A stretch of 64,000 bases of DNA from Methanobacterium aggregans (GCF_017874455.1 NZ_JAGGLN010000001.1:434001-498000); one strand, 5' to 3'; positions 35,892 through 46,896 are shown, counted from the stretch's first letter. Notes: a model not told the origin generated them from the sequence alone. Numbers and translations are program-made.

Positions 35892-37241
35892 CTATTCCAT
35901 ATCTTTCAATAGGTTCTTTGAAAGCTTCTTTGCAATGGCCGTTATTGTGAGTATTGGTGGTCTTCCAGGTGCCTGAGGTATTACACTTGCATCTGATACG
36001 TACAATCCAGTGATACGTGTTTCAAGGTTGGAATCAACAACAACCCCTATTGCAGCTGTTCCTCCAGGATGTGCACCTCTTATAGCTGTTGAGCTGATTG
36101 ATTCCAGGGCAACACCGAGTTCCAGAAGTATTTCAACAGCCTTATGATATCCCTCCCTGAGGAGGTTCAGATCCCTTGCTGTAAGGGTTTTCTCAGCACT
36201 TCCATCATCGTGCACTCGTCCATTGGCTTCATCAGCTATCTTAACCATGAATCCAATGATATCATCGTAACTTGCATCAAAACCTTTTCCTTTAATTGAA
36301 GGTAATATCTGGGTTGAAAAGTGGGGAGAAATAAAGTAGGGACCGAATTCTGATTTAACTCCCATTGGAATTTCTTTATTTAACTTTGCATCCTTCAGGA
36401 AACCTCCAACAGTTATGAACATATCTGTGAAAAGTCCTTCACCTACTCCCTCTGTTATACCAGAATTCTTAAGTATAACTGGTGTGTTTAATGCCCCTGC
36501 TGCAAGCACAACTCTTCTGGCTTTGAATTCTTTTTTATTTCCAGCATCATCAAATCCCTCAACACCTTCAACTTCCTGGCCCTTGTGAAGCACCCTTGTA
36601 ACTTTAAAATCAGTTATTAATCTTGTTTCACCATTCTTTGATGAATCATCCGATTTTTCAATTAAATCTTGTATAAAATCTGTTGAATCCCATTTAGCGC
36701 CCCTTTTACACCCATTTATACATTCTCCACATTTGTTGCATTTTTCAAAGTCAAGGAACTTGGGCATGGGTTCCATGAAGTGTCCGAGCTTTTCACCTAC
36801 TTCAACGATTTTACGGGTTGAGGGTCCCATCATATCAGCTGGAAGTGCACCCACCTTGAGGTCCTTACTGGCTTCGATAAGTTCCTCAAAAAGGTCCAGG
36901 TCGTGTAGCTTGAACTGGGCTGTCACAGAATTTGCATAACAACTTGTACAGGCATAACATGCATTTGCAAGGGCCACTGGGGTTGTGCCCCCAAGTGCTT
37001 CTATGTGCATGAGTTCTGCAGGTTGATGCATGAAATTGTAGTGTTCATCTTCTTCATATACCTTTAATTCATCATCTACTTTCAGGGATAACTTTGAATT
37101 TAAAATATGCTTAACTGCAGTTCCCCTAGGGTATTGGGAACCTTTTTCTAGGATTAAAATATTTAAGCCTTTGTTTGTAAGTTCTCGTGCAGCAGTTGCT
37201 CCGCCTGCACCTGTTCCAACCACTATTACATCGTAGATCAT
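35892..37241 (-). CDS. GMC-type FAD oxidoreductase with Cys-rich Fe-S-like motifs
   Basis: 449 aa. FAD motif VVGTGAGGATAARELTNKG at the N-terminus and the GMC-type C-terminal motif GAHPGGTAAIG then DASVIPQAPGRPPILTITAIAKK. Two Cys clusters stand out: C95, C98, C101 (CYACTSC) and C168, C171, C174, C178 (CNKCGECINGC), the latter a ferredoxin-like [4Fe-4S] pattern. It probably oxidises an alcohol or similar with electrons passed through an Fe-S cluster. It is first in the E1-hdrCBA operon and carries the palindrome 31 bp upstream of its ATG. Confidence 0.8.
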   Translation of the reverse strand: MIYDVIVVGTGAGGATAARELTNKGLNILILEKGSQYPRGTAVKHILNSKLSLKVDDELKVYEEDEHYNFMHQPAELMHIEALGGTTPVALANACYACTSCYANSVTAQFKLHDLDLFEELIEASKDLKVGALPADMMGPSTRKIVEVGEKLGHFMEPMPKFLDFEKCNKCGECINGCKRGAKWDSTDFIQDLIEKSDDSSKNGETRLITDFKVTRVLHKGQEVEGVEGFDDAGNKKEFKARRVVLAAGALNTPVILKNSGITEGVGEGLFTDMFITVGGFLKDAKLNKEIPMGVKSEFGPYFISPHFSTQILPSIKGKGFDASYDDIIGFMVKIADEANGRVHDDGSAEKTLTARDLNLLREGYHKAVEILLELGVALESISSTAIRGAHPGGTAAIGVVVDSNLETRITGLYVSDASVIPQAPGRPPILTITAIAKKLSKNLLKDME

Positions 37242-37271
37242 ATACTTTCACTTTTCAATTTATAACTCTGG

Positions 37272-37287
37272 AATAACAATTGTTATA
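37272..37287 (-). promoter_or_regulatory. Palindromic operator of the GMC/E1/Hdr operon
   Basis: AATAACAATTGTTATA, one change from the consensus. It starts 31 bp upstream of the ATG at 37241, with TATA-like CTTATATG just before it on the minus strand. The site should cover the transcription start. Confidence 0.6.
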
Positions 37288-37535
37288 AGAATTTTCATAT
37301 AAGCTTTGTGTTCAAGGTGAAATTAAAAAAAAAATTTTGAATGGATTAAATTTTTCTTATTAATTAAAATTTAATTCAAATGTTACTAATACAAATTAAC
37401 TTATTTACGAATTTATTTTATAAATGAATTAATAATAACCCCATATTAAAAATCTTAAGGGTTATCAAAATGTTAATGAAGTTAATATTGAATTAAATTA
37501 CAATAAAATTTTTATAAAAGACTTTTAATGAGGGA

Positions 37536-38921
<1,386 letters not shown>

Positions 38922-39149
38922 ACGGCATTACCTGTCTATAATTTTTATAATAGTTTATAAGTTGATTTAATTTCATAATATATTTCTAAATTTTTATTTA
39001 AATTAATTTTATTCAAATTTTATATTAACCACATTCATCAAACTGGATTTCCATTAAATCCTTTTTTGATGTATCTGATTCAGTAATTCAATATACATAA
39101 AAAAACCATTAAAAGATTCAATATTAGGATTGAAATTAAATAAATTGAG

Positions 39150-39219
<70 letters not shown>

Positions 39220-39254
39220 AGAAAAATCGCTGAAATTCAGCTCACACTACATAG

Positions 39255-39270
39255 GTTAACAATTGTTATA
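39255..39270 (-). promoter_or_regulatory. Palindromic operator in the tRNA-Cys promoter
   Basis: GTTAACAATTGTTATA, with the TATA box TTTATATAA beginning at its right end (minus strand reading). It is centred about 43 bp upstream of the tRNA 5' end, placing it between TATA box and transcription start: a repressor-type position for a tRNA gene. Confidence 0.6.
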
Positions 39271-39492
39271 TAAATAGTTTGTGTATGATGTGCAGACCTG
39301 CTGCACTCTTTGATAGTATCTAATCCATTTAAAATATATTTTTCGGTAATTTAACATTTGAAAATTATTCTGATTAACTAAAAAACGTCTAAAATTCTTT
39401 AAAAATTCCAGTTGATTTTATTTAGTTTACAGTACTCATCTCACAAGAATATTGTATCATAGTTTCAGGTTTTCGTTCATTTTATTTTCTCT

Positions 39493-39888
39493 TCAGTCAA
39501 TTTTTTTACCTGCATCTGGACCCGGCTGAATTGAGTACACCTCTTCAACCTTCATGAGAATTGCAGCTTTTGGGCTGAGTTTTGTCATGGCGTTTTGGCC
39601 CCACTCAGTTACAGTTTCGAAGTATTTTCCATCTGTGAATATCTCAACACTGCCCTTAAACTGGTATGGACATTTTGTTGAGTCTTTTGTGACAATTGAA
39701 ATTTTTGGGTTTCCTTCAAGGTTTTCACGGGTTTTTTTCATGTAGTTATCTGCTATGAGTATGGTGTTCTCATCCAATGGCCTTGCAAATCCTATTGGAA
39801 CAACATTTGGTATTCCCTCTGTGTTTGCAGTTGCAACAAATACAAGATCCTTTTCTACAGCTTCCATCATTTCATTCGTCATTGACAT
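39493..39888 (-). CDS. Pyridoxamine 5'-phosphate oxidase-like flavin protein
   Basis: 131 aa. Typical small split-barrel flavin-binding protein: EKDLVFVATANTEGIPNVVPIGFARPLDENTILIADNYMKKTRENLEGNPKISIV. Such proteins bind FMN, F420 or heme; the exact activity is not evident. The start ATG has GGTGAT upstream. The palindrome (39906-39921) sits 18 bp upstream of the ATG, between a TATA box ATTTATATAAT and the gene. Confidence 0.8.
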   Translation of the reverse strand: MSMTNEMMEAVEKDLVFVATANTEGIPNVVPIGFARPLDENTILIADNYMKKTRENLEGNPKISIVTKDSTKCPYQFKGSVEIFTDGKYFETVTEWGQNAMTKLSPKAAILMKVEEVYSIQPGPDAGKKID

Positions 39889-39905
39889 TTAATCACCAAA
39901 AGTTA

Positions 39906-39921
39906 TATAACAATTGTTAAT
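39906..39921 (-). promoter_or_regulatory. Palindromic operator of the PNPOx-like gene
   Basis: TATAACAATTGTTAAT, overlapping the end of the TATA box ATTTATATAATTAA (minus strand) and lying directly before the start region. Confidence 0.62.
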
Positions 39922-40061
39922 TATATAAATATTGTGTTTAATTTAATTATTCCAGAATGTGAATCTCGGAATATTCATTGAAAAATAGGATTAAATGAAT
40001 TTGCCTCAGAAAGAACCTGTTTTAACTTTCTAAGGAATTTTAGGGGAACCCTAGAACAAAA

Positions 40062-40095
40062 GTATAAATAGTAGAAAAATATAACAATTGTTATA
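40062..40095 (+). promoter_or_regulatory. Promoter and palindromic operator of metY
   Basis: TATA box GTATAAATA (40062-40070), followed by the perfect palindrome TATAACAATTGTTATA (40080-40095), which should cover the transcription start near 40090. A small inverted repeat TAGGGgaaCCCTA (40041-40053) lies just upstream of the TATA box and could be a second regulatory site. Confidence 0.62.
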
Positions 40096-40419
40096 TTTCC
40101 CGTGGGAAGTTGATTTCATATACTAAGTCCAGAAACAAGCTTTTTATATTGAAGTTACACGCAAAAATCCTCAGAGGAATATGAAACCTTCCACAATCAA
40201 ACATATAAAGTAAACATCCATTATAAACATTTTAAGGTTTTGTTGAATCATTATAAAACCCCATAATAAAATTTAAGGGATGATTGTGGGAAAATTGGAA
40301 AAATTAGAAATAAATAAAAAATTGTGAGACAAATGGTCAAAGTTAAAGATTTGTTTAGAAGGAATAAAGAAGAAAAGGAAAAAATAAATAATGAAGAATT
40401 ATATGAAGGAGAGGATAGC
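40096..40419 (+). other. Long leader upstream of metY
   Basis: About 320 nt between operator and the metY start. It contains a 15-codon ORF at 40280-40327 (MIVGKLEKLEINKKL) with AAGGG ahead, and an in-frame extension of metY from GTG 40324 or ATG 40333 that is Lys/Glu-rich. No recognised riboswitch is seen. It could be a regulated leader or hold a second promoter (ACATATAAAG near 40202). Confidence 0.35.
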
Positions 40420-41727
40420 GTGACAGAAGAAAAGAAGAGAGAATTTGGATTAAGTACAATAGGATTGCACGTAGGACAGGAAGAACCTGATCCAACAACA
40501 GGTTCCAGGGCTGTGCCCATTTACCAGACATCATCATACGTTTTTAAAGACACTGCTGAGGCAGCAAATCGTTTCGGACTTAAGGAGTTTGGAAACATAT
40601 ACACCAGGATCATGAACCCAACCAACGATGTCTTCGAGAAAAGGATAGCTGCTGTAGAGGGAGGCCACACAGCACTTTCAGTATCCTCAGGAATGAGTGC
40701 AATATTCCTTGCAACATTGAACGTGACGGAACTTGGAGACAACATAGTATCTGGTGATAACCTCTATGGAGGAACCTACGAGTTATTCAACTACACACTC
40801 CCACGTCTCGGACGTACAGTAAAATTTGTGGACTCAAGAAAACCTGAAGAATTCAAAAAAGCCATTGATGAAAAAACCAGAGCAATATATGTGGAATCCA
40901 TTGGAAACCCTAAAATAGATGTTCCTGACTTTGAAAAACTGGCAGAAATTGCCCATGAAGCAGGAATACCATTAATAGTTGATAATACCTCTGCTGTAGG
41001 GCTTGCAAGACCTATAAAATACGGAGCAGATGTTGTGGTGCTTTCTGCAACCAAGTACGTTGGAGGACACGGAACATCCATTGGTGGAGTTATAGTGGAT
41101 TCTGGTAACTTTGACTGGGGTAACGGTAAATTCCCACAGTTCACAGAACCAGATCCAAGTTACGCTGGCTTGAAATATTGGGAAACATTTGGAGACTTTC
41201 CTGAACTCGGCAACATTGCATTCACAATCAGAGCAAGGGTTTTACTCTTAAGGGATTTAGGACCAGCACTCAGCCCATTCCATGCATTCCTGTTCCTTCA
41301 GGGACTTGAAACCCTTGAGATAAGAATGGAAAAACACTCAAAAAATGCACTTGAAGTTGCAAACTACCTTAAAAACCATGAAAAAGTTGAATGGGTTTAC
41401 TACCCCGGACTTGAAGATGACCCCAGCCATGAACTTGCAAACAAATACCTCAAAGGAGGCTACGGTGGACTGGTAAGTTTCGGTATCAAGGGAGGACTTG
41501 AAGCAGGCAAAAAATTCATAGAAAGCGTTGAACTCTTGTCTCACCTTGCAAACATCGGAGATTCCAAAAGCCTTGTTATACACCCAGCATCAACAACCCA
41601 TCTGCAGCTCACCCCTGAAGAACAGGCAGCAACAGGAGTTACACCAGACCTCGTAAGGTTATCCATTGGAATAGAAGATATTGAGGACATCATAGCAGAT
41701 ATAGAACAGGCATTATCCAAAGTATGA
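40420..41727 (+). CDS. metY: O-acetylhomoserine sulfhydrylase (PLP-dependent)
   Basis: 435 aa from the GTG at 40420, with AAGGAGAGG six bases upstream; a 32-residue charged extension from 40324 is possible but the family begins near FGLSTIGLHVGQEE. The PLP-binding Lys lies in VLSATKYVGGHGTS, and the active-site stretch NTSAVGLARPIKYGADV is typical of the Cys/Met-metabolism gamma-family. It makes homocysteine from O-acetylhomoserine and sulfide. The next gene, metX, makes its substrate. Confidence 0.93.
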   Translation: MTEEKKREFGLSTIGLHVGQEEPDPTTGSRAVPIYQTSSYVFKDTAEAANRFGLKEFGNIYTRIMNPTNDVFEKRIAAVEGGHTALSVSSGMSAIFLATLNVTELGDNIVSGDNLYGGTYELFNYTLPRLGRTVKFVDSRKPEEFKKAIDEKTRAIYVESIGNPKIDVPDFEKLAEIAHEAGIPLIVDNTSAVGLARPIKYGADVVVLSATKYVGGHGTSIGGVIVDSGNFDWGNGKFPQFTEPDPSYAGLKYWETFGDFPELGNIAFTIRARVLLLRDLGPALSPFHAFLFLQGLETLEIRMEKHSKNALEVANYLKNHEKVEWVYYPGLEDDPSHELANKYLKGGYGGLVSFGIKGGLEAGKKFIESVELLSHLANIGDSKSLVIHPASTTHLQLTPEEQAATGVTPDLVRLSIGIEDIEDIIADIEQALSKV

Positions 41728-41996
41728 TCATATAAATAGATGGATATTGGATGCTTTGCTCTTCTAATCATTTACTCATAAAATTGGATATACAAGGAAT
41801 AGGATGAATTCAGATAAAAAAAAGAGGGTTCCAATCTGAATCTGACTCAATCAACGTAACATGGAACCAAAATAACTTAAAGTGTATAAAATGCCCTTAA
41901 AACTAAAAAGATTTCTAAATGATGAATTCAGTTCTATATCCTTTGAGTGTAGACTGCTCTAAAAATTAAGATAATAAAAAGAATAGGAGATTTAAA

Positions 41997-43466
41997 ATGA
42001 AAAGCGAATCAATCGGAGATGTTAAAACAGAAGAATACAGTTTATCCGATGATTTGATCCTTGAAAGTGGAGAAAAGCTTAAAACTCCCACCATTGCCTA
42101 TGAAACCTACGGCAGGCTTAACAAAGAAAAAAGTAATGCAATCTTAATCTGCCATGCACTCACAGGAGATGCACATGTTGCAGGATGGCACGAAGAAGAT
42201 AGTAAGCCAGGATGGTGGGATATAATAATAGGCCCAGGTAAGTGCCTTGACACCCAGAAGTACTTCATAATTTGCTCAAACGTCATAGGTGGCTGTAAAG
42301 GGTCAACAGGCCCTTCTTCAATAAATCCTGAAACTAAAAAACCGTATGGATTGGATTTTCCAATAATCACCCTGAAGGACATGATCAATGCCCAGAAAAA
42401 ACTTGTGGATCACCTTGAAATTAAACAGCTATTTGCAGTTATAGGAGGTTCCATGGGAGGAATGCAGGTGCTTCAATGGTGCGTGTCCCATCCTGAGATG
42501 GTTAGATCTGCAATTCCCATTGCAACAACTGCTTATTCTTCTCCACAGCAGATAGCCTTTAATGAGGTTGGTAGAAGGGCCATAATATCAGATCCCAACT
42601 GGAACCATGGTAACTACTATGGAAAAAAACTTCCAGACGACGGCCTTGCCCTTGCAAGGATGATAGCCCATATAACTTACCTCAGTAATGAATCCATGTA
42701 CCAGAAGTTTGGTAGAAGACTGCAGGACAAAGAAGAGTACAGCTTCGACTTTGAAACAGACTTCCAGGTTGAAAGCTACCTCCACCATCAAGGAAACTCC
42801 TTCACAAAACGATTCGATTCAAATTCCTATTTATACATCACCAAGGCAGTGGACTACTTCGATCTTTCAGGGGGAGGATCCCTTCAAGAGGCCTTTAAAG
42901 ATGTGAAAGCCAAATTCATGGTCATATCCGTGGATTCAGATTGGCTCTACCCACCATCACAGTCAAAGGACATAGTAATGGCTTTAAGTGCAAATGATGT
43001 GGATGTGCAGTACTGTGAAATAAAATCAAGCTACGGACACGATGCATTTCTACTTGAAGCAGGACAGCTCAATTACCTCATTACAGGATTCCTCACAGAC
43101 ACAACAGTAGAAGACGTTATGACAAGTGAAGCTGCAGTTATAAGTGAAAAATCAAGTATAGTGGAAGCTGCAGAGATGATGCTCAAAGAAAAGGTAACAC
43201 ACCTACCTGTTATAGCCACAAATGGTCAGTTGAGAGGTATTGTAACAGCATGGGACATTTCCAGATCTGTGGCCTTAAAATATGATAAACTGGACGATAT
43301 AATGGTTAAAGAAGTTGTTGTGGCAAGACCTGAAGACTCCATTGAAAATGCGGCCCGTAAAATGAAGGAATATAATATTTCATCCCTTCCAGTTGTGGAT
43401 GACAACGAAATGGTTATAGGAATTGTGACAAGCGACCACATGAGCACTTTAATTGCCAAAGACTGA
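41997..43466 (+). CDS. metX: Homoserine O-acetyltransferase with two C-terminal CBS domains
   Basis: 489 aa. Alpha/beta-hydrolase core with nucleophile GGSMGGMQVLQW, catalytic Asp in VISVDSDWLYPPSQS and His in SSYGHDAFLLE, and the family stretch CHALTGDAH. Residues from about 365 (DVMTSEAAVISEKSSIVEAAEMML) form a CBS pair, which could bind an adenosyl ligand such as S-adenosylmethionine or ATP for feedback control (inference; the fusion is common in methanogens). AGGAGAT lies upstream. Co-oriented with metY. Confidence 0.93.
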   Translation: MKSESIGDVKTEEYSLSDDLILESGEKLKTPTIAYETYGRLNKEKSNAILICHALTGDAHVAGWHEEDSKPGWWDIIIGPGKCLDTQKYFIICSNVIGGCKGSTGPSSINPETKKPYGLDFPIITLKDMINAQKKLVDHLEIKQLFAVIGGSMGGMQVLQWCVSHPEMVRSAIPIATTAYSSPQQIAFNEVGRRAIISDPNWNHGNYYGKKLPDDGLALARMIAHITYLSNESMYQKFGRRLQDKEEYSFDFETDFQVESYLHHQGNSFTKRFDSNSYLYITKAVDYFDLSGGGSLQEAFKDVKAKFMVISVDSDWLYPPSQSKDIVMALSANDVDVQYCEIKSSYGHDAFLLEAGQLNYLITGFLTDTTVEDVMTSEAAVISEKSSIVEAAEMMLKEKVTHLPVIATNGQLRGIVTAWDISRSVALKYDKLDDIMVKEVVVARPEDSIENAARKMKEYNISSLPVVDDNEMVIGIVTSDHMSTLIAKD

Positions 43467-43636
43467 TATCTACTAATAAAAAAAGTATTTTACTTAAAAT
43501 AACATAATTAAGTTAGATTAATGTTAAATGCGTTCTAAAACTGAATTTATTTAAAAAAAATTATTAAAACATTTAATTTCACAGGAAAATTAATTCAAAA
43601 TCATAAAAAATAAGAATACTAAGAGGTGGATTAAAC

Positions 43637-44800
43637 ATGATTTACATGGATCATTCAGCAACATCCCCAGTGGATCCAGAGGTTTTTGAGGCAATGAAAC
43701 CCTACTTCCAGGAGGAATTTGGAAATGCCTCAACATTGTACAAACTTGGAAGAGACAGTAAAAGGGCAATGGAAGATGCAAGGGCACAGGTAGCATCAAT
43801 AATTGGTGCAGAACCTAAAGATGTTATCTTCACAAGCGGTGGAACAGAATCTGATAACATTGCAATTAAGGGTACAGCTTACAAACTCAAAAACAAGGGT
43901 AAACACATAATCACTTCAAACATAGAACACCCAGCAGTGCATGAAACATGTAAATACCTTGAAAAGAAGGGATTTGAAGTTACATACATTCCTGTAGGTA
44001 CAGATGGAATTGTAAAAGTTTCAGATGTTGAAACTGCAATCAGGGACGACACAATACTCATAACCATAATGCATGCAAACAACGAAATTGGAACAATACA
44101 GCCAATCGCTGAGATAGGAAAAATAGCCCATGAAAAGGGAATATTGTTCCACACAGATGCAGTTCAGTCCGTTGGAAAGATTCCAGTTGATGTGAATGAT
44201 TTAAATGTTGACATGTTATCAATATCCTCCCACAAACTCTACGGACCCAAGGGTATTGGAGCCCTTTACATAAAAAAAGGTGTTCGCCTTGAACCTATAA
44301 TTCACGGTGGAGGTCATGAAAGGGGATTAAGACCAGGTACAGAGAATGTTCCAGGAATCGTTGGCTTTGGAAAAGCCTGCCAGCTTTCAGAGGAAAATCT
44401 TGAGGAGGAATCTGCAAGACTCACAAGACTCCGTAACAAACTCGTGGATGCAGTTCTTAAAGAGAATGAAAAAGCCTACCTGAACGGTGACAGGGAAAAA
44501 CGTCTACCTGGAAATGCAAACTTCCGTTTCACAGGTATAGAGGGAGAATCTTTGATACTTCACCTTGATTCCAAGGGAATTGCAGCATCAACAGGTTCAG
44601 CATGCTCATCAACCAAACTCGAGCCATCACAGGTTCTCATGGCAATAGGACTTGAAGAGGTGGAGGCCCATGGATCCCTGCGTATCAGTATGGGAAGGGA
44701 AAACACAGAAGAAGATGTTGAACATGCAATTGTGGCCATTAAAGAGGTTGTTAGTACTTTGAGGAATATGTCACCATTATGGTGTAGTAAGGAGGAATAA
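43637..44800 (+). CDS. nifS: Cysteine desulfurase (NifS/IscS family)
   Basis: 387 aa. The PLP-binding Lys is in SISSHKLYGPKGIGALY and the catalytic Cys in STGSACSSTKLEPSQVL. The N-terminal MDHSATSPVDPEV and EFGNASTLYKLG are typical. It removes sulfur from cysteine as a persulfide for Fe-S assembly. It ends 1 nt before the scaffold gene, in which an ATG follows a shared GGAGGAAT, so both are translated together. Confidence 0.94.
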   Translation: MIYMDHSATSPVDPEVFEAMKPYFQEEFGNASTLYKLGRDSKRAMEDARAQVASIIGAEPKDVIFTSGGTESDNIAIKGTAYKLKNKGKHIITSNIEHPAVHETCKYLEKKGFEVTYIPVGTDGIVKVSDVETAIRDDTILITIMHANNEIGTIQPIAEIGKIAHEKGILFHTDAVQSVGKIPVDVNDLNVDMLSISSHKLYGPKGIGALYIKKGVRLEPIIHGGGHERGLRPGTENVPGIVGFGKACQLSEENLEEESARLTRLRNKLVDAVLKENEKAYLNGDREKRLPGNANFRFTGIEGESLILHLDSKGIAASTGSACSSTKLEPSQVLMAIGLEEVEAHGSLRISMGRENTEEDVEHAIVAIKEVVSTLRNMSPLWCSKEE

Positions 44801-44801
44801 T

Positions 44802-45191
44802 ATGTACAGCGAAAAGGTTATGGACCATTTCCAGAATCCTAGAAATGTTGGGGAAATAGAGGATGCCGATGGTGTGGGAACCGAGGGAAACCCCACCTGC
44901 GGAGACCTTATGACCATATACATAAAGGTTGAAGATAATGTTATCACGGATGTGAAGTTCAAAACCTTCGGCTGCGGTGCTGCAATAGCCACAAGCAGTA
45001 TGATAACAGAGATGGCAGTTGGAAAAACCATAGAAGAAGCCCTGAAGATAACACGTAACGATGTGGCTGAAGAACTTGAGGGACTGCCACCAGTTAAAAT
45101 GCACTGCTCAAACCTGGCTGCAGATGCCCTTCGTGCTGCAATTGCAGACTACAAAATGAAACAGGCTGAGGAAGAACAGGCAGAAAGCTGA
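44802..45191 (+). CDS. iscU: Fe-S cluster scaffold protein (IscU/NifU N-terminal type)
   Basis: 129 aa. The three conserved scaffold cysteines are visible: NPTCGDLM, FGCGAAIATSSM and MHCSNLAADALRAAIADY. It begins YSEKVMDHFQNPRNVGEIEDADGVG, typical of the family. It receives sulfur from NifS and builds [2Fe-2S]/[4Fe-4S] clusters. This suits the many Fe-S proteins in the same region (Hdr subunits, Fsr). The C-terminal tail is Glu-rich. Confidence 0.93.
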   Translation: MYSEKVMDHFQNPRNVGEIEDADGVGTEGNPTCGDLMTIYIKVEDNVITDVKFKTFGCGAAIATSSMITEMAVGKTIEEALKITRNDVAEELEGLPPVKMHCSNLAADALRAAIADYKMKQAEEEQAES

Positions 45192-45250
45192 AATATTTCT
45201 TTTTATCTTCTTTTTTTATTTTTATCCAAAACCTTCTTTTTATTGTTAGT

Positions 45251-45967
45251 TTACCAAACCCTTGGTATCAAACGGTAGCGCGTTGTTTTAGTGTATCCCA
45301 TATACCCTGGCAACTCTTTTTTTAATGTACGATCTTCTAATACAGTGCGAATCACTAACATAATGGTTATTACAGTGCTGGGCACAAGCCCCCACCACGA
45401 GCCCAAAATGAGCGGAGCTGCCAGCACAGAAACAATCCCAGCAGCATATCCCGGATGTCTCACAACCCTGTAGGGACCAGATTTGCAAACCTGCTGGTCT
45501 TCTTGAACCATAACCGTGCACTCGAAGTATGAATTAGCATACATTGCCCAGAAAGATATGTAAGAGGCAAATGTAACCATAAACAAACCTAAAACAGTTA
45601 ACCACAAGGGCATTGTTGACCATCCGTAACGTACTGCATCAAATCCCGATATAATGAGTACCATAAAATACATGGGTATATAAGAAACAGCAAAAACTTT
45701 GTCAAATCGTTTGGCGCCTTTTTTAATAAGTTTGGCACGCTCATTGAGCAATTCCGGATTTATTCTCATTAAAAAAAGAGTATATACAATCTCATAACCT
45801 ATCATAAACCCAAAATACATCCATCCATTGATCCAGTATATATCATTTGCTGAAATTAACAGCACAATAAAAGCCAGGATAACTGATAAAAAATTAACGA
45901 CCACACCCCTTCCGCCGTCTCGATTTAATTTGGAAGTTTCACTGTTTTTAGTTGTTGATTCTGGCAT
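45251..45967 (-). CDS. Isoprenylcysteine carboxyl methyltransferase-like membrane protein
   Basis: 238 aa from the ATG at 45967, which has GGAGGAATT just upstream; an ATG 21 bases earlier has no site. About six TM helices. The C-terminal part holds the ICMT/PEMT-like motif GPYRVVRHPGYAAGIVSVLAAPLILGSWWG and then R-x-x-x-E-D-x-x-L near the end, which form the SAM site in the family. The substrate is unknown: archaeal members might methylate lipids or proteins. Confidence 0.82.
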   Translation of the reverse strand: MPESTTKNSETSKLNRDGGRGVVVNFLSVILAFIVLLISANDIYWINGWMYFGFMIGYEIVYTLFLMRINPELLNERAKLIKKGAKRFDKVFAVSYIPMYFMVLIISGFDAVRYGWSTMPLWLTVLGLFMVTFASYISFWAMYANSYFECTVMVQEDQQVCKSGPYRVVRHPGYAAGIVSVLAAPLILGSWWGLVPSTVITIMLVIRTVLEDRTLKKELPGYMGYTKTTRYRLIPRVW

Positions 45968-46333
45968 AAATTCCTCCAAATAATGCATATAACTCCATTA
46001 TATATTATTAATTTATTAATTATAGAAAATAAATTTATCCATCCAAATAATCATTGAAGTTTAAAAAAACAACCTATTGATTCACGCATAAATTCACCCA
46101 CCTACTACAGGATTTATTTCTTTTTCATCTTCCTGGAAAATTGAATTTTAATCAGTTGGCTTTCGGCCTTTAAACGCCAAAATAAGACCCCACAATATTT
46201 CAACAAGATAAAACAAAAACGATTTAATCAATTAAATGAATTAAAACATAACTATATCTGTCAAAAAATTAATAATATTAATTAGAATACAAAGGAATTG
46301 CTGTAGAGTATTAAAAAAATAAGGAGCGAAAAA

Positions 46334-46492
46334 ATGGTAGAAACTACACAAGCGACTGGTGGATCGATGGTGGGACTTGCTATTATTTTCTTAATTATTT
46401 TCCTATTATTCCCAGCTTTCGCAATTTGGCTACTTTGGATCGCATTGTTAGTCATGATAATTGGCGGAATTATTAGCATCTTGAGTTCATAA
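46334..46492 (+). CDS. 52-aa membrane protein (paralogue of 51370-51528)
   Basis: A short ORF from an ATG at 46334 with AAGGAG (46321-46326) at a good distance. Sequence by parts: MVETTQATGGSMVGLAIIF, then hydrophobic to FPAFAIWLLW, then MIIGGIISILSS. Two hydrophobic halves are separated by a P-A-F turn. The gene at 51370 encodes a protein of exactly the same length with the same P-A-F, I-I-G-G and L-S-x-x ending, so this is a real family. It was below normal size cut-offs. Function unknown. Confidence 0.68.
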   Translation: MVETTQATGGSMVGLAIIFLIIFLLFPAFAIWLLWIALLVMIIGGIISILSS

Positions 46493-46743
46493 TTCCAGTT
46501 ATCGAAACTCGGATATATGAAACTCATAAATCTTTTTTTTTAACTCCATATCTGAAGATAATTATTGGTTTCTATGCTTAGATGTCCTGAAAATATTAAA
46601 AATTAGTAAATACACATTCAGGTTAGGAAAGTTGGAATAACTTACAGATTCCCTTTTTTTCATTTTCAATAGATGTAAACACTCCCCAAGAAAAGGTTTC
46701 TTTTTTTAAAATTTTAATCCATAAAAAAAAATAAATTAAAAGA

Positions 46744-46896
46744 TCATCCAAATCTCTTCTTCAATGCCCTTATAACTGCCGCCATATCATCTTTACTCAT
46801 GCATGCAACTGCATCATCCAGTTCATCCCATAACATTCCCTTGAAGTTTTCAACAAACTCCTTCACTTCACTTTCACTCATACAGGTTTCAGCCAT
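46744..46896 (-). CDS. Small acidic protein, 50 aa, unknown function
   Basis: 50 aa from the ATG at 46896, with GGTGATTGT ahead; a longer ORF from 46977 lacks a site. It reads MAETCMSESEVKEFVENFK then a DDAVACMSKDDMAAVIRALKKRFG end, mostly helical with two Cys. Not recognised. It is isolated between spacers. Confidence 0.55.
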   Translation of the reverse strand: MAETCMSESEVKEFVENFKGMLWDELDDAVACMSKDDMAAVIRALKKRFG

